Source: Hirundichthys speculiger (taxonomy: Eukaryota > Chordata > Actinopteri > Beloniformes > Exocoetidae). From it: 64,000 nucleotides of DNA. This document shows, in pieces, positions 12,001 through 24,700 of the stretch. Position numbers and translations under genes: made by a program. Under the pieces are notes generated by a model that was not told the origin of the DNA, ran no database searches, and saw only the letters and a program-made list of their open reading frames with translations. The stretch spans positions 248,001 to 312,000 of the forward strand of contig JAGFBZ010000169.1 of NCBI GenBank assembly GCA_018398805.1. The letters are read 5' to 3'. Each line of letters starts with the position of its first letter. Positions within the stretch are counted from its first letter, which is position 1.

Positions 12001-13068
12001 TGCACTTGTCTGCGCTTGTCTGCATCTGCGCTGGTCTGCGTCTGCGCTTGTCTGCAGCTGCGCTGTCTGCATCTGCGCTTGTCTGCGTCTGCACTTGTCT
12101 GCGCTTGTCTGCATCTGCGCTGGTCTGCGTCTGCGCTTGTCTGCAGCTGCGCTGGTCTGCGTCTGCGCTGGTCTGCGTCTGCGCTGGTCTGCGTCTGCGC
12201 TTGTCTGCGTCTGCGTCTGCGCCTGCGCTTGTCTGCGCTTGTCTGCAGCTGCGCTGGTCTGTGGCTGCGCTGGTCTGCATCTGCATTTGTCTGCGTCTGC
12301 ACTGGTCTGCGTCTGCGCTTGTCTGCGCCGGCGCTGGTCTGCGCCGGCGCTGGTCTGCGTCTGCGCTTGTCTGCGTCTGCGCTGGTCTGCGTCTGCGCTG
12401 GTCTGCGTCTGCATTTGTCTGCGTCTGCACTGGTCTGCGTCTGCGCTTGTCTGCGCCTGCGCTGGTCTGCGTCTGCATTTGTCTGCGTCTGCACTGGTCT
12501 GCGTCTGCGTTGGTCTGCGTCTGCGCTGGTCTGCGGCTGCGCTTGTCTGCGTCTGCGCTTGTCTGCGTCTGCGCTGGTCTGCGTCTGCGCTGGTCTGCGT
12601 CTGCATTTGTCTGCGTTTGCACTGGTCTGCGTCTGCGCTTGTCTGCGCCTGCGCTGGTCTGCATCTGCGCTTGTCTGCGTCTGCGCTGGTCTGTGTCTGC
12701 ACTGGTCTGCGTCTGCGCTGGTCTGCGTCTGCATTTGTCTGCGTCTGCAATGGTCTGCGTCTGCGCTGGTCTGCGTCTGCGCTGGTCTGCGTCTGGCTGG
12801 TCTGCGTCTGCATTTGTCTGCGTCTGCAATGGTCTGCGTCTGCAATGGTCTGCGTCTGCGCTGGTCTGCGTCTGGCTGGTCTGCGTCTGCACTGGTCTGC
12901 GTCTGCGCTTGTCTGCGTCTGCACTGGTCTGCGTCTGCGCTTGTCTGCGTCTGCGCTGGTCTGCGTCTGCATTTGTCTGCATCTGCACTGGTCTGCGTCT
13001 GTGCTGGTCTGCGTCTGCATTTGTCTGCATCTGCACTGGTCTGCGTCTGCGCTGGTCTGCGGCTGCGT
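9065..13068. repeat. 4-kb satellite array, 16-bp unit GTCTGCGTCTGCGCTT
   Basis: A continuous array of about 250 units of GTCTGCGTCTGCGCTK, itself built from GTCTGC hexamers. Variants change CG to CA or AG, and GCTT to GCTG, GATC or CCGGCG. A 288-bp higher-order period (18 units) is clear between about 10759 and 11400, where the same series of variants recurs at 10759/11047/11335, 10839/11127 and 10919/11207. The unit contains no stop codon in any frame, so open frames of up to 1282 codons occur on both strands and must not be read as proteins. The plus strand is strongly G+T biased. Confidence 0.97.
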
Positions 13069-13838
13069 CTTAGAAGTACGTAGAAGGTCTTAATGGATAG
13101 TTTGGTAAAATCTGAGTTTTTCTTCAGCGTTACGTCTGCTGTTCCTCTGACGTCCAGAATGAAGTATGAACTAAACTTTCTACATGTTTTTTTTCTCCAT
13201 CTGAGTTCTACCGCTCATCGTTTCACAGAACAGCGGTAATATAATAAAGTAGAAATAGAGAGAGCAGCTGTCTCATTTATGGCAGGAAGACGAATATAAG
13301 AAATAAAAGCTCTGATCAAATGATGAACAGCAGGAACATCTTTCTCTCTTTCCTGCTGTTGCCATGGTGAACCCCGGCTCAGCTGGTGATGTTTTATTCT
13401 TTTATTTTACAGGACCGAGTCAACAGGACCAATTTTTAAAGCCTGATTGGAGACTCAGACTTTCCCACATCAGCATTAGTTAGTTCTTTCTCCTGTTTTA
13501 TTTTAAAGAGGAATACGTAGAGTTTAAAGTTAAATTAAAGTTCTGCTCTTGATCAGATAAATTTACTTTCACTCCTCAGTGACACTGATTTGAAGTTACA
13601 CTGGTTTTATATCCTAGAAAAGCTTTACATTTGTTCATCTCATGCCTAAACAGAAAGGTAGAGAACGTTAAAAACAAGAGAAAGAGTTAACACATTAGCA
13701 TTTATCTCCATTCTGGGCTTTAATATGACAGGAGGAATCCATGTGAGTATTTTTATACGTGCAGAGCTGAAACATCGAACCGCCCTGATAATCTGAGCTG
13801 AGGATCACGGGCATCTTTGAAACCGCCTCCACGCCGCC
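13069..13838. other. Unassigned DNA and probable 3' UTR of the otospiralin-like gene
   Basis: AT-rich sequence. The part adjoining 13838 should be 3' untranslated sequence of the minus-strand otospiralin-like gene. The nearest minus-strand AATAAA is at 13497-13502. Nothing else is recognisable. Confidence 0.4.
13497..13502 (-). promoter_or_regulatory. Candidate poly(A) signal of the otospiralin-like gene
   Basis: AATAAA on the minus strand, about 337 bp past the stop codon and the first such hexamer downstream. Two further copies lie at 13393-13398 and 13401-13406. No transcript evidence is available from sequence alone. Confidence 0.35.
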
Positions 13839-14086
13839 TCACTCCTCAGGTGGAGCGTCCTGCTCGGGGCTGTCGTAGCCCAGCTGGCTGCCGATGGGAA
13901 AGTGAGCCCAGAAGGTGCGAGCCAGGTCCTGCATCCCATTTTCATCTGCCTGGGCTCTCAGCTCCTCCAGCCACCCGAAGAAGTCTGAGGACCACAGGCT
14001 CCAGTAGGGGAAGCTGCGTTTCTGCCTCTGCTGCCCGCCGCCGCCGCCGCCGCCACCGCCGCCGCCGGCCTCGCTCTCCTCAGCTC
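13839..14086 (-). CDS. otos-like: Otospiralin-like protein, exon 2 (terminal coding exon)
   Basis: The minus-strand exon follows a CTTCCACAG acceptor and ends in TGA at 13839-13841. It encodes a short acidic stretch (RAEESEA, first codon split with exon 1), eleven glycines, QQRQKR, and a 58-residue domain with SFPYWSLWSSDFFGWLEELR, DLARTFWAHFPIGSQLGY and the tail DSPEQDAPPEE. The PYW, SDF, DLARTFWAHFPxGSxLG pattern matches otospiralin, a small secreted protein first described in the inner ear (PYWPFSTSDF, MARTFFAHFPLGSTLG in mammals). RQKR followed by SF fits a furin site that would release the conserved domain from a Gly-rich propeptide, which is inference. The joined protein is 103 residues; mammalian otospiralin is about 89. 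The Gly run is coded by GGC repeats and may vary in length. Confidence 0.87.
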
Positions 14087-14186
14087 CTGTGGAAGCAGAG
14101 GAAGGTCTCAGGAAGTGCGAACATGTTTCACACCGCGTTTGTCACGTCGGAATTCAATTAGAGGCTTAAATGAACTGCTGACATAC

Positions 14187-14250
14187 GAGTGGGAGGCGAG
14201 AAGCCGAGCAGAAGAGAGCAGAGCAGCACAGACGCGAATAAGCGACGCAT
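14187..14250 (-). CDS. otos-like: Otospiralin-like protein, exon 1 (signal peptide)
   Basis: The ATG at 14248-14250 opens 21 codons, MRRLFASVLLCSLLLG then FSPPT, a textbook signal peptide with a basic start, a hydrophobic core and a small/polar end. The coding part stops at CCCACTC followed by a GTATGT donor, leaving one base of a split codon. Exon 2 begins with two bases (GA) after its CAG acceptor, so the junction codon is CGA and the frame is kept. The intron is only 100 bp (14087-14186). Codon phase, donor and acceptor all agree, so I join the two. Upstream on the minus strand lies CCTTTTCAG about 11 bp before the ATG, so a separate 5' UTR exon is possible. The GATAAAAAG word some 50 bp upstream is only TATA-like. 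Confidence 0.8.
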
Positions 14251-14927
14251 GCCGGCAGGATCTGAAAAGGTAGCACAGAAGATGATTAACTTTTTCTTTT
14301 TATCCCCCAACCCAGCCTTTCTCACCCTTTTTTCAGTCACGACACCTTTCAGAAGTGGATAAAATCTCAGGACACCCCAGAGTAAAATATAATCCAAAGC
14401 TCCGACTGTAAATGCATCCGTCCCGTTTATTTAGTTTAAATAACCTGAACAGGATAACTGCACCAGAGTAGGCCTCAGCAGGAAAGCTTCTCTTCATCCG
14501 TGATGTGCTTGCTTCCATCCATCATCCTTGTATTGCCTCTTTTTAGCCTTATCGCTAGCAGCTAGCTTTGGTAGCTATGGAGCAGATTCAGAGCTGGTGG
14601 ATGAAGGCTTGATGAAGAAGTCGGATCCTCTGTGATGTTCCGTTCCTGTGGGGCTTTTCTTTTTAGAAAACCATCCATGATGCTGCTAAAAAGTTCTCTT
14701 TGCTATCTGTGAAATAAAATTCCAGCGGTTAAATGATATTACGACGTAAGCTAACGGGGCAGTCACGTTGACCTTACGCTGACCCCGTACTGACGTTGTT
14801 AACATTGGGAAATGGGCATGTGAGACATTTTTATTATTCATTTCATGTCCAATTATGCATCTTATTTGTTTATTTATTTATTCATAGGCAAAACGTATGT
14901 ATTTATGTATGCATTCATATATTTATA
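14251..14927. other. Upstream region of the otospiralin-like gene
   Basis: It should contain the promoter or a first non-coding exon of the minus-strand gene, but no motif is decisive. The rest is AT-rich with no recognised element. Confidence 0.3.
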
Positions 14928-15070
14928 CAGTGGTACCTCTAATTATGAAATTAATTGGTTCTGGAAGTAGTTTCGTAACCTGAAAATTTCTTAAGTAGAG
15001 ACGTGTTTTCCATGTAAATGTCCTAATCTGTTCCAAGCCCCCCAAAATTCAAACATTATTTTTCAATAAA
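14928..15070 (+). mobile_element. pogo/Tigger-like MITE, left end fragment
   Basis: After a TA comes CAGTGGTACCTCTAATTATG, followed by TTCGTAACCTGAAAATTTC and TTTTCCATGTAAATG, a layout that I recognise from Tigger-type MITEs in fish. No matching right terminus (GAGGTACCACTG) is seen downstream, so the right boundary given is approximate and the copy is probably truncated. Confidence 0.5.
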
Positions 15071-15704
15071 TTATAAATAATACATGAAATGACATAAAAA
15101 CCTGTCAGAAATACATGTCAGAACTAGAAAAGCACTCAGAGAGCACAGACCTCCACTAAACGCAACAATTATCGAAAATGCATCTCAAAATCTCAGCGTT
15201 CCTGAAAAAAAATCTATTTCTGTAGAAGCTGATGTGCAAAAGAAATGTGAGCGACAATATAAAGAGAATAGAAGTGCATTCATCTATTTTAAAAAAACAG
15301 TTTTTAATCTGATAGTTTTGAGTCTCTTCTTACCTGATGAACAGCAGCTTGTGATCCTGGTTCTTCTCTTTGTCCTGCTGAAGTCTGATCTGAGAAACAG
15401 GACTGCGTCTCAGTGAGAGGACGAGGAGGCGGACATGTTTGTTTTTCACACTCGTCTGTCTCCTGAAGGATCCTTGAGGTTCTTCCAGACCTCGTCCGTC
15501 TGTTGCTCATAGAAGCTCTGAGGTAAACGCATGCAAGACGCTCCCTTTCTCTCTTTTTTTGTTTGAATAATCACAGATTATTTAAACAAGGTAAAACGAT
15601 GTCACATTTGCACCTCAGTTTTCCCCCTTAAAAAAAAAAACAAAAAAAAGTATTTTCCAGTTTCTAACCACACAGTCACACAGTCACATCCATCAGGGAT
15701 ATAT
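15071..15704. other. Unassigned AT-rich DNA
   Basis: No exon or recognised repeat. Short open frames on the minus strand (15304-15510, 15602-15826) have no domain. Confidence 0.3.
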
Positions 15705-18700
15705 GGGGGAGTATTAGGGCCACACTGAGAAAAAAAAATTGTGGGCAATGATTTTTTTTTTTCATTCCTCACTTGTGAGAAGAAAGTTGAAATGTCGAGA
15801 ATAAAGACGAAATGCAGTTTCCACAATAAAGTTGTCTTAAAGATTTATTCAAACCAACATAATGTCTGTGTCTATGTGCTTTTATCACATAGACACAGTA
15901 TTATAATAAGTATTCGTACTTTGAAAGATTGTGTCAGAAATTGTGCCTATTCACAAAAAGAAACTTTAACGATTCTGGAATTCTGGAAACTGCATTTCAA
16001 CTTTATTCTCGACATTTCCTCTTTATATTCTCGACATTTCAACTTTATTCTCGACATTTCGACTTTATTCTCGACATTTCGACTTTATTCTCGGCATTTC
16101 GTCTTAATTCTCGACATTTCGACTTTATTCTCAACATTTCGACTTTATTCTCGACATTTCGACTTTATTCTCGACATTTCGTCTTTATTCTCAAAATTTT
16201 GCCTTTATTCTCGACATTTCGACTTTATTCTCGACATTTCGTCTTTATTCTCAAAATTTTGCTTTTATTCTCGACATTTCGACTTTATTCTCGACATTTC
16301 GTCTTTATTCTCGACATTTCGCTTTTATTCTTGACATTTCGTCTCTATTCTCGACATTTCGACTTTATTCTCGACATTTTGACTTTATTCTTGACATTTC
16401 GACTTCATTCTCAAAATTTTGACTTTATTCTCAACATTTTGACTTTATTCTCAACATTTTGAATTTATTCTCGACATTTCGTCTTTATTCTCGACATTTC
16501 GCTTTTATTCTATACATTTCGCTTTTATTCTCGACATTTCATCTTTATTCTCGACATTTCGCTTTTATTCTCGACATTTCGTCTTTATTCTCGACATTTC
16601 GCTTTTATTCTCGACATTTCGTCTTTATTCTCGACATTTCGTCTTTATTCTCGACATTTCGTCTTTATTCTCAAAATTTTGACTTTATTCTCGACATTTT
16701 GACTTTATTCTCGACATTTCGCTTTTATTCTCGACATTTCGTCTTTATTCTCGACATTTTGTCTTTATTCTCGACATTTCGCTTTTATTCTCGACATTTC
16801 GTCTTTATTCTCTACATTTCGTCTTTAATCTCGACATTTCGCTTTTATTCTCGACATTTCGTCTTTATTCTCGACATTTCGTCTTTATTCTCGACATTTC
16901 GCTTTTATTCTCGACATTTCGTCTTTATTCTCGACATTTCGCTTTTATTCTCGACATTTCGTCTTTATTCTCAAAATTTTGACTTTATTCTCGACATTTC
17001 GCTTTTATTCTCGACATTTTGTCTTTATTCTCGACATTTCGCTTTTATTCTTGACATTTCGTCTTTATTCTCGACATTTCGCTTTTATTCTTGACATTTC
17101 GACTTCATTCTCAAAATTTTGACTTTATTCTCAACATTTTGACTTTATTCTCAACATTTTGTATTTATTCTCGACATTTCGTCTTTATTCTCGACATTTC
17201 GTCTTTATTCTCGACATTTCGCTTTTATTCTTGACATTTTGCTTTTATTCTCGACATTTCGTCTTTATTCTCGACATTTCGTCTTTATTCTCAACATTTC
17301 GCTTTTATTCTCGACATTTCGACTTCATTCTCAAAATTTTGACTTTATTCTCAACATTTTGACTTTATTCTCGACATTTCGTCTTTATTCTCGACATTTC
17401 GCTTTTATTCTCGACGTTTCGCTTTTATTCTCGACATTTCGTCTTTATTCTCAACATTTCGTCTTTATTCTCGACATTTCGCTTTTATTCTCGACATTTC
17501 ATCTTTATTCTCGACATTTCGCTTTTATTCTCGACATTTCGCTTTTATTCTCGACATTTCGTCTTTATTCTCGACATTTCGTCTTTATTCTCGACATTTC
17601 GTCTTTATTCTCGACATTTCGCTTTTATTCTCGACATTTCGTCTTTATTCTCAAAATTTTGACTTTATTCTCGACATTTTGACTTTATTCTCGACATTAC
17701 GCTTTTATTCTCGACATTTCGTCTTTATTCTCGACATTTCGCTTTTATTCTCGACATTTCGTCTTTATTCTCGACATTTCGTCTTTATTCTCGACATTTC
17801 GCTTTTATTCTCGACATTTCGTCTTTATTCTCTACATTTCGTCTTTATTCTCGACATTTCGTCTTTATTCTCCCGATTTCGCTTTTATTCTCCACATTTC
17901 GTCTTTATTCTCAAAATTTTGACTTTATTCTCGACATTTTGACTTTATTCTCGACATTTCGCTTTTATTCTCGACATTTCGTCTTTATTCTCGACATTTC
18001 GCTTTTATTCTCGACATTTCGTCTTTATTCTCGACTTTATATTCTCGACATTTCGTTTTATTTATTCTCAAATTTTGACTTTATTCTCGACATTTTGACT
18101 TTATTCTATTCTCGACATTTCGCTTTTATTCTCGACATTTCGTCTTTATTCTCGACATTTCGTCTTTATTCTCGACATTTCGCTTTTATTCTCGACATTT
18201 CGTCTTTATTCTCCACATTTCGTCTTTTATTCTCGACATTTCGACTTTATTCTCGACATTTCGTCTTTATTCTCGACATTTCGTCTTTATTCTCGACATT
18301 TCGCTTTTATTCTCGACATTTCGTCTTTATTCTCGACATTTCGCCTTTATTCTCGACATTTCGTCTTTATTCTCGACATTTCGCTTTTATTCTCGACATT
18401 TCGTCTTTATTCTCAAAATTTTGACTTTATTCTCGACATTTTGACTTTATTCTCGACATTTCGCTTTTATTCTCGACATTTCGTCTTTATTCTCGACATT
18501 TCGTCTTTATTCTCGACATTTCGCTTTTATTCTCGACATTTCGTCTTTATTCTCGACATTTCGTCTTTATTCTCGACATTTCGCTTTTATTCTCGACATT
18601 TCGTCTTTATTCTCTACATTTCGTCTTTATTCTCGACATTTCGACTTTTTTATTCTCGACATTTCGTCTTTATTTTCGCGACATTTCGCTTTTATTCTCG

Positions 18701-21700
18701 ACATTTCGTCTTTATTCTCAAAATTTTTGACTTTATATTCTCGACATTTCGTCTTTATTCTCGACATTTCGTCTTTATTCTCGACATTTTTCGACTTTTA
18801 TTTCTCGACATTTCGTCTTTATTCTCGACATTTTTCGACTTTTATTCTTGACATTTTCGACTTTATTCTCAACATTTTTGACTTTATTCTCAACATTTTG
18901 ACTTTATTCTCGACATTTCGTTTTTATTTCTCGACATTTCGTCTTTATTCTCGCTTTCTTTTATTCTCGACATTTCGTCTTTATATTCTCGACCGACATT
19001 TCGACTTTTATTCTTGACATTTTTCTTTATTCTCGACATTTCGTCTTTATTCTCGACATTTCGACTTTATTATTCTCAAATTTTGACTTTATTCTCAACA
19101 TTTCGACTTTTTCTCGACATTTCGAATTTATTCTCGACATTTCGTCTTTATTCTCGACATTTCGCTTTTATTCTCGACATTTTCGTCTTTATTCTCGACA
19201 TTTCGTCTTTTATTCTCGACATTTCTCTTTGACTTTATTCTCGACATTTCGTTTTATTCTCGACATTTCGTCTTTATTCTCGACATTTCGACTTTTATTT
19301 CGACATTTCGCTTTTATTCTTATTTTCGACATTTCGTCTTTATTCTCGACATTTCTTTCTTTTATTCTCGACATTTCGTCTTTATTCTCGACTTTCCTTT
19401 AACATTTCGACTTTCTTTATTCTCGACATTTCGACTTTTATTCTCGACATTTTCGTCTTTATTCTCAAAATTTTGACTTTATATTCTCGACATTTTGACT
19501 TTATTCTTGACATTACGCTTTTATTCTTTTATTCCTCGACATTTCGTCTTTATTCTCGACATTTCGACTTTCGCTTTTATTCTCGACATTTCGTCTTTTA
19601 TTCTCGACATTTTTTCCCGACTTTCTTTATTCTCAACATTTCGCTTTTATTTTATTCTCGACATTTCGTCTTTATTCTCGACATTTCTCACATTCTCGAC
19701 ATTTCGACTTTTATTTTCTCGACATTTCGTCTCTTTATTCTCTCGACAATTTTTGACTTTATTCTCGACATTTTGACTTTATTCTCGACATTTCGCTTTT
19801 ATTTTATTCTCGACATTTCGTCTTTTAATTCTCGACATTTCGCTTTTATTCTCGACATTTCGTCTTTATTCTCGACATTTCGCTTATTTCGACTTTATTT
19901 TCTCGACATTTTCGTTTCTTTATTCTCAAATTTTGACTTTATTCTTTCGACATTTGACTTTATTCTCGACATTTTCGCTTTTTTATTCTCGACATTTCGT
20001 CTTTATTATTCTCGACATTTCTCTTTATTTCGCTTTATTCTCGACATTTTCGTCTTTAATTCTCGACATTTTCGACTTTATTCTCGACATTTCGCTTTTA
20101 TTCTCGACATTTCGTCTTTATTCGCGACATTTCGCTTTTATTTCTCGACATTTCGTCTTTTTATTCTCGAAATTTTGACTTTATTCTCGACTTTCGCTTT
20201 TTATTCTCGACATTTTGTCTTTTTCGACATTTTTTTATTCTTGACATTTCTTCTTTTTTTCGACATTTCGACTTTATTCTTGACATTTTCGTTTTCGACA
20301 TTCGATTCTCTCGAAATTTTGACTTTTCGTTCTTATTCTCGACATTTTGACTTTATTCTCGACATTTCGACTTTATTTATTCTCGACATTTCGTCTTTAT
20401 TCTCGACATTTCGCTTTTTATTCTTGACATTTTGACTTTTATTCTCGACATTTTCGACTTTATTCTCGACATTTCGACTTTTTATTCTCGACATTTTCGT
20501 CTTTATTCTCAAAATTTTGACTTTATTTTCGACATTTTTATTTATTCTCGACATTTCGCTTTTATTCTCGACATTTCGTCTTTATTCTCGACATTTTCGC
20601 TTTCTTTATTCTCGACATTTCGTCTTTATTCTCGACATTTCGACTTTTATTTTTCGACATTTCGTCTTTATTCTTTTTCTCGACATTTCGTCTTTATTCT
20701 CGACATTTCGCTTTATTCTTTTTCGATTTATTCTCGACATTTCGTCTTTATTTCTCGACATTTCGTCTTTATTCTCGACATTTCGCTTTTATTCTCGACA
20801 TTTCGTCTTTATTTCTCTTATTTCGACTTTTATTCTCTCATTTTCGCTTTTATTCTCGACATTTCTCTTTATTCTCGACATTTCGATTCTTGTCTTTATT
20901 CTCGACATTTCGTCTTTTCTTTTAATTTTTCTCGCATTTCGCTTTATTCTCGACATTTCTTTATTCTCGACATTTCGTCTTTTATTCTTGCATTTCTTCT
21001 TTATTCCTCACATTTCGGCTTTTATTCTCGACATTTCGACTTTATTCTCAATTTTCTTATTCTCGACATTTTGACTTTATTCCATTTCGTTTTATTCTCG
21101 ACTTTTCTCGATTTCGTCTTTATTCTCGACATTTCGTCTTTATTCTCGACATTTCGCTTTTTATCTCGACATTTCTTCTTTATTCTCGACATTTTCGACT
21201 TTTCTCAAATTTTGACTTTATTCTCAACATTTTGACTTTATTCTCGACATTTTCGTCGTTATTCTCGACATTTCGTCTTTTATTCTCGACGTTTCGCTTT
21301 TATTCTCGACATTTTTCGACTTTATTCTCGACATTTCGTCTTTATTCTCGACATTTCGCTTTAACTTTTATTCTCGACATTTCGTTCTTTATTCTCGACA
21401 TTTCGTCTTTATTCTCTCGACATTTCGACTTTTATTCTCGACATTTCGTCTTTATTCTCGACATTTCGTCTTTATTCTCGACTTTCGACTTTTCTCTCGA
21501 CATTTCGACTTTATTCTTTCGACATTTCGACTTTTTATTTCTCGACATTTCGTCTTTATTCTCAAATTTTTTTATTTCGACATTTGTTTATTCTCGACAT
21601 TTCGTCTTTATTCTCGACATTTTCGTCTTTATTTCTCGACTTTCGCTTTTATTCTCGACATTTTTCTTTATTTCTCGACATTTCGTCTTTATTCGCGACA

Positions 21701-24700
21701 TTTCGCTTTTTCTTTATTTCTCGACATTTCGTCTTTATTTCGATTCTCGACATTTCGACTTTTTTCGACTTTCGTTTTCTCGACATTTCGTTTTCGTTTC
21801 TTTATTCTCGACATTTCGTCTTTTTCTCGACTTTCGATTCTCGACATTTTTCGTCTTTATTCCTTTCACATTTCGACTTTATTCTCGACATTTCGACTTT
21901 ATTCATTCTCGACATTTCGACTTTTTCTCATTCATTTCGCTTTATTCTCGATTCTCGACATTTTTTTATTCTCGACATTTCGTCTTTATTCTCGACATTT
22001 CGACTTTCATTCTCGACTTTATTTCGACATTTTCTCTTTATTCTCGACATTTCGTCTTTATTCTCGACATTTCGTGACTTTATTCTCGACATTTTTTTTA
22101 TTCGACTTTATTCTCGACATTTCGACTTTATTCTCGACATTTCTCGACATTTCGACTTTTATTCTCGACATTTTCGTTTTTAACTTTCTCGACATTTCGA
22201 TTTATTCTCGACATTTCGCTTTATTCTCGACATTTCTTTTTCTTTATTCTCGACATTTCGTCTTTATTCTCGATCATTTCGACTTTTCTACTTTCATTCT
22301 CACATTTCGACTTTAATTCTCGACATTTCGTCTTTATTCTCGACATTTCGACTTTTATTCTCGACATTTCGTCTTTATTCTCACATTTCTCAATTTTGAC
22401 TTTATTCTCGACATTTCGACTTTATTCTCGACATTTCGTCTTTATTCTCGACATTTCGTCTTTACTTTTATTCTCGACATTTCGTCTTTATTTTTCGACA
22501 TTTCCTTTTTTCTGACATTTCGACTTTATTTTCACATTTCGACTTTTATTCTCGACATTTTGACTTTTCTGACTTTATTCTCAACATTTTGTATTTTATT
22601 CTCCGACATTTCGTCTTTATTCTCGACATTTCGTCTTTATTCTCGACATTTCGACTTTATATTCTTGACATTTTTCTTTATTCTCGACATTTTCGTCTTT
22701 ATTCTCGCATTCTTGCTTTATTTCATTCTCGACTTTATCTTATCTTCTTTATTCTCGACATTTCGACTTTATTCTCGACATTTCTTTATTCTTGACATTT
22801 ATCTTTTATTCTCGACATTTCGTCTTTATTCTCGACATTTCGTCTTTTATTCTCGACATTTCGACTTTATTCTCGACATTTCGTTTTTATTCTCGACATT
22901 TTCGACTTTATTCTCGACATTTCGCTTTTTATTCTCACATTTCGTCTCGAATTTTCTTCTCGACTTCGCTTTTATTCTCTCGTTCGACTCGACATTTTCG
23001 ACCTCTTTATTCTCGACATTTCGACTTTTATTCTCGACATTTCGTCTTTATTCTCTCAACATTTCGTTTTACTTTATTCTCGACATTTTGACTTTATTCT
23101 CGACATTTTTCGACTTTATTCTCGACATTTCGTCTTTATTCTCGACATTTCGACTTTCTCGACTTTATTCTCGACATTTCGTCTTTATTCTCGACATTTC
23201 TCTGACATTTCGACTTTATTCTCTCGACATTTTCTTCGACTTTCGTTTCTCATTTTGACTTTATTCTCGACTTTTCGACTTTATTCTCGACATTTTTCGT
23301 TTTATTCTTTATCGACATTTCGACATTCGTCTTTATTCTCGACATTTCGACTTTTATTCTCGACATTTTCGTCTTTATTCTCGACATTTCGTCTTTATCT
23401 CGACATTTCGACTTTTATTCCTCGACATTTCGTCTTTATTCTCGACATTTCGCTTTCTTTATTCTCGACATTTTCCTTTTATTTCGACATTTCGTCTTTT
23501 ATTCTCGAAATTTTGACTTTATATTCTCGACATTTCGACTTTTTATTCTCGACATTTTTGTCTTTATTTCTCGACATTTCGACTTTCTTATTCTTGACAT
23601 TTCGTCTTTATTCTCGACATTCGACTTTTATTCTTGACATTTCGACTTTATTCTCAAATTTTGACTTTATTCTCAACATTTTGTTTATTCTCGAATTCTC
23701 GACATTTCTCTTTTTTCTCGACATTTTTCGACTCTTTATTCTCGACATTTCGACTTTTATTCTTGACTTTATACATTTCTCGATTTTTCGACTTTTTTCG
23801 ACATTTTAATTTTTCTCGACATTTCGACTTTATTCTCGACATTTCGACTTTTTCTTCTCGACATTTCGACTTTATTCTCGACATTTCGTCTTATTTTTTC
23901 TTTTTTCTCGACATTTCGTCTTTATTCTCCTTTATTCTCGACATTTCGCTTTTATTCTCGACATTTCGACTTTATTCTCGACATTTCGTCTTTATTCTCT
24001 CGACATTTCGACTTTATTCTCGACCATTTCGTTTATTCTCGACATTTCGACTTTATTCTCGACATTTCGTCTTTATTCTCGACATTTCGACTTTATTCTC
24101 GACATTTCGTCTTTATTCTCGACATTTCGTCTTTATTCCGACATTTCATTCTCGACATTTCGTTTATTCTCATTTCGACTTTATTTCTCGACATTTCGTC
24201 TTTTTTCTCGATTTCGTCTTTATTCTCGACATTTTCGTCTTTATTCTCAACATTTCGACTTTATTATTCTCGACATTTCGACTTTATTCTCGACATTTCG
24301 CTTTTATTTATCTCGACATTTCGTCTTTATTCTCGACATTTCGACTTTATATTCTCGACATTTCGACTTTTTATTCTCGACATTTTTCGACATTTTTATT
24401 CTCGACATTTCGTCTTTATTCTCGAAACATTTCGACTTTATTCTCTCGACATTTCGACTTTATTCTCGACATTTTCGACTTTTTATTCTCGACATTTCGA
24501 CTTTATTCTCGACATTTTTCGTCTTTATTCTCGACATTTTCGACTTTATTCTCGACATTTCGTCTTTATTCTCGACATTTCGACTTTATTTTCTCGACAT
24601 TTCGACTTTATTCTCGACATTTCGTCTTTATTCTCTTTCGACATTTCGACTTTATTCTCGACATTTCGACTTTTATTCTCGACATTTCGTCTTTATTCTC

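Noticed and set aside
8997..12845. 1282-codon minus-strand ORF and many 300-1000 codon frames on both strands
   Set aside because: The 16-bp GTCTGC-type unit has no stop codon in any frame, so open frames are automatic. Composition is pure repeat, with no domain and no conserved start.
13839..14086. Augurin/ECRG4 as identity of the small secreted gene
   Set aside because: Considered because that gene lies near NCK2 in other vertebrates, but the PYW..SDF..DLARTFWAHFP pattern fits otospiralin and not augurin.
13817..14161. 114-codon plus-strand ORF
   Set aside because: Shadow of the otospiralin-like exon on the minus strand.
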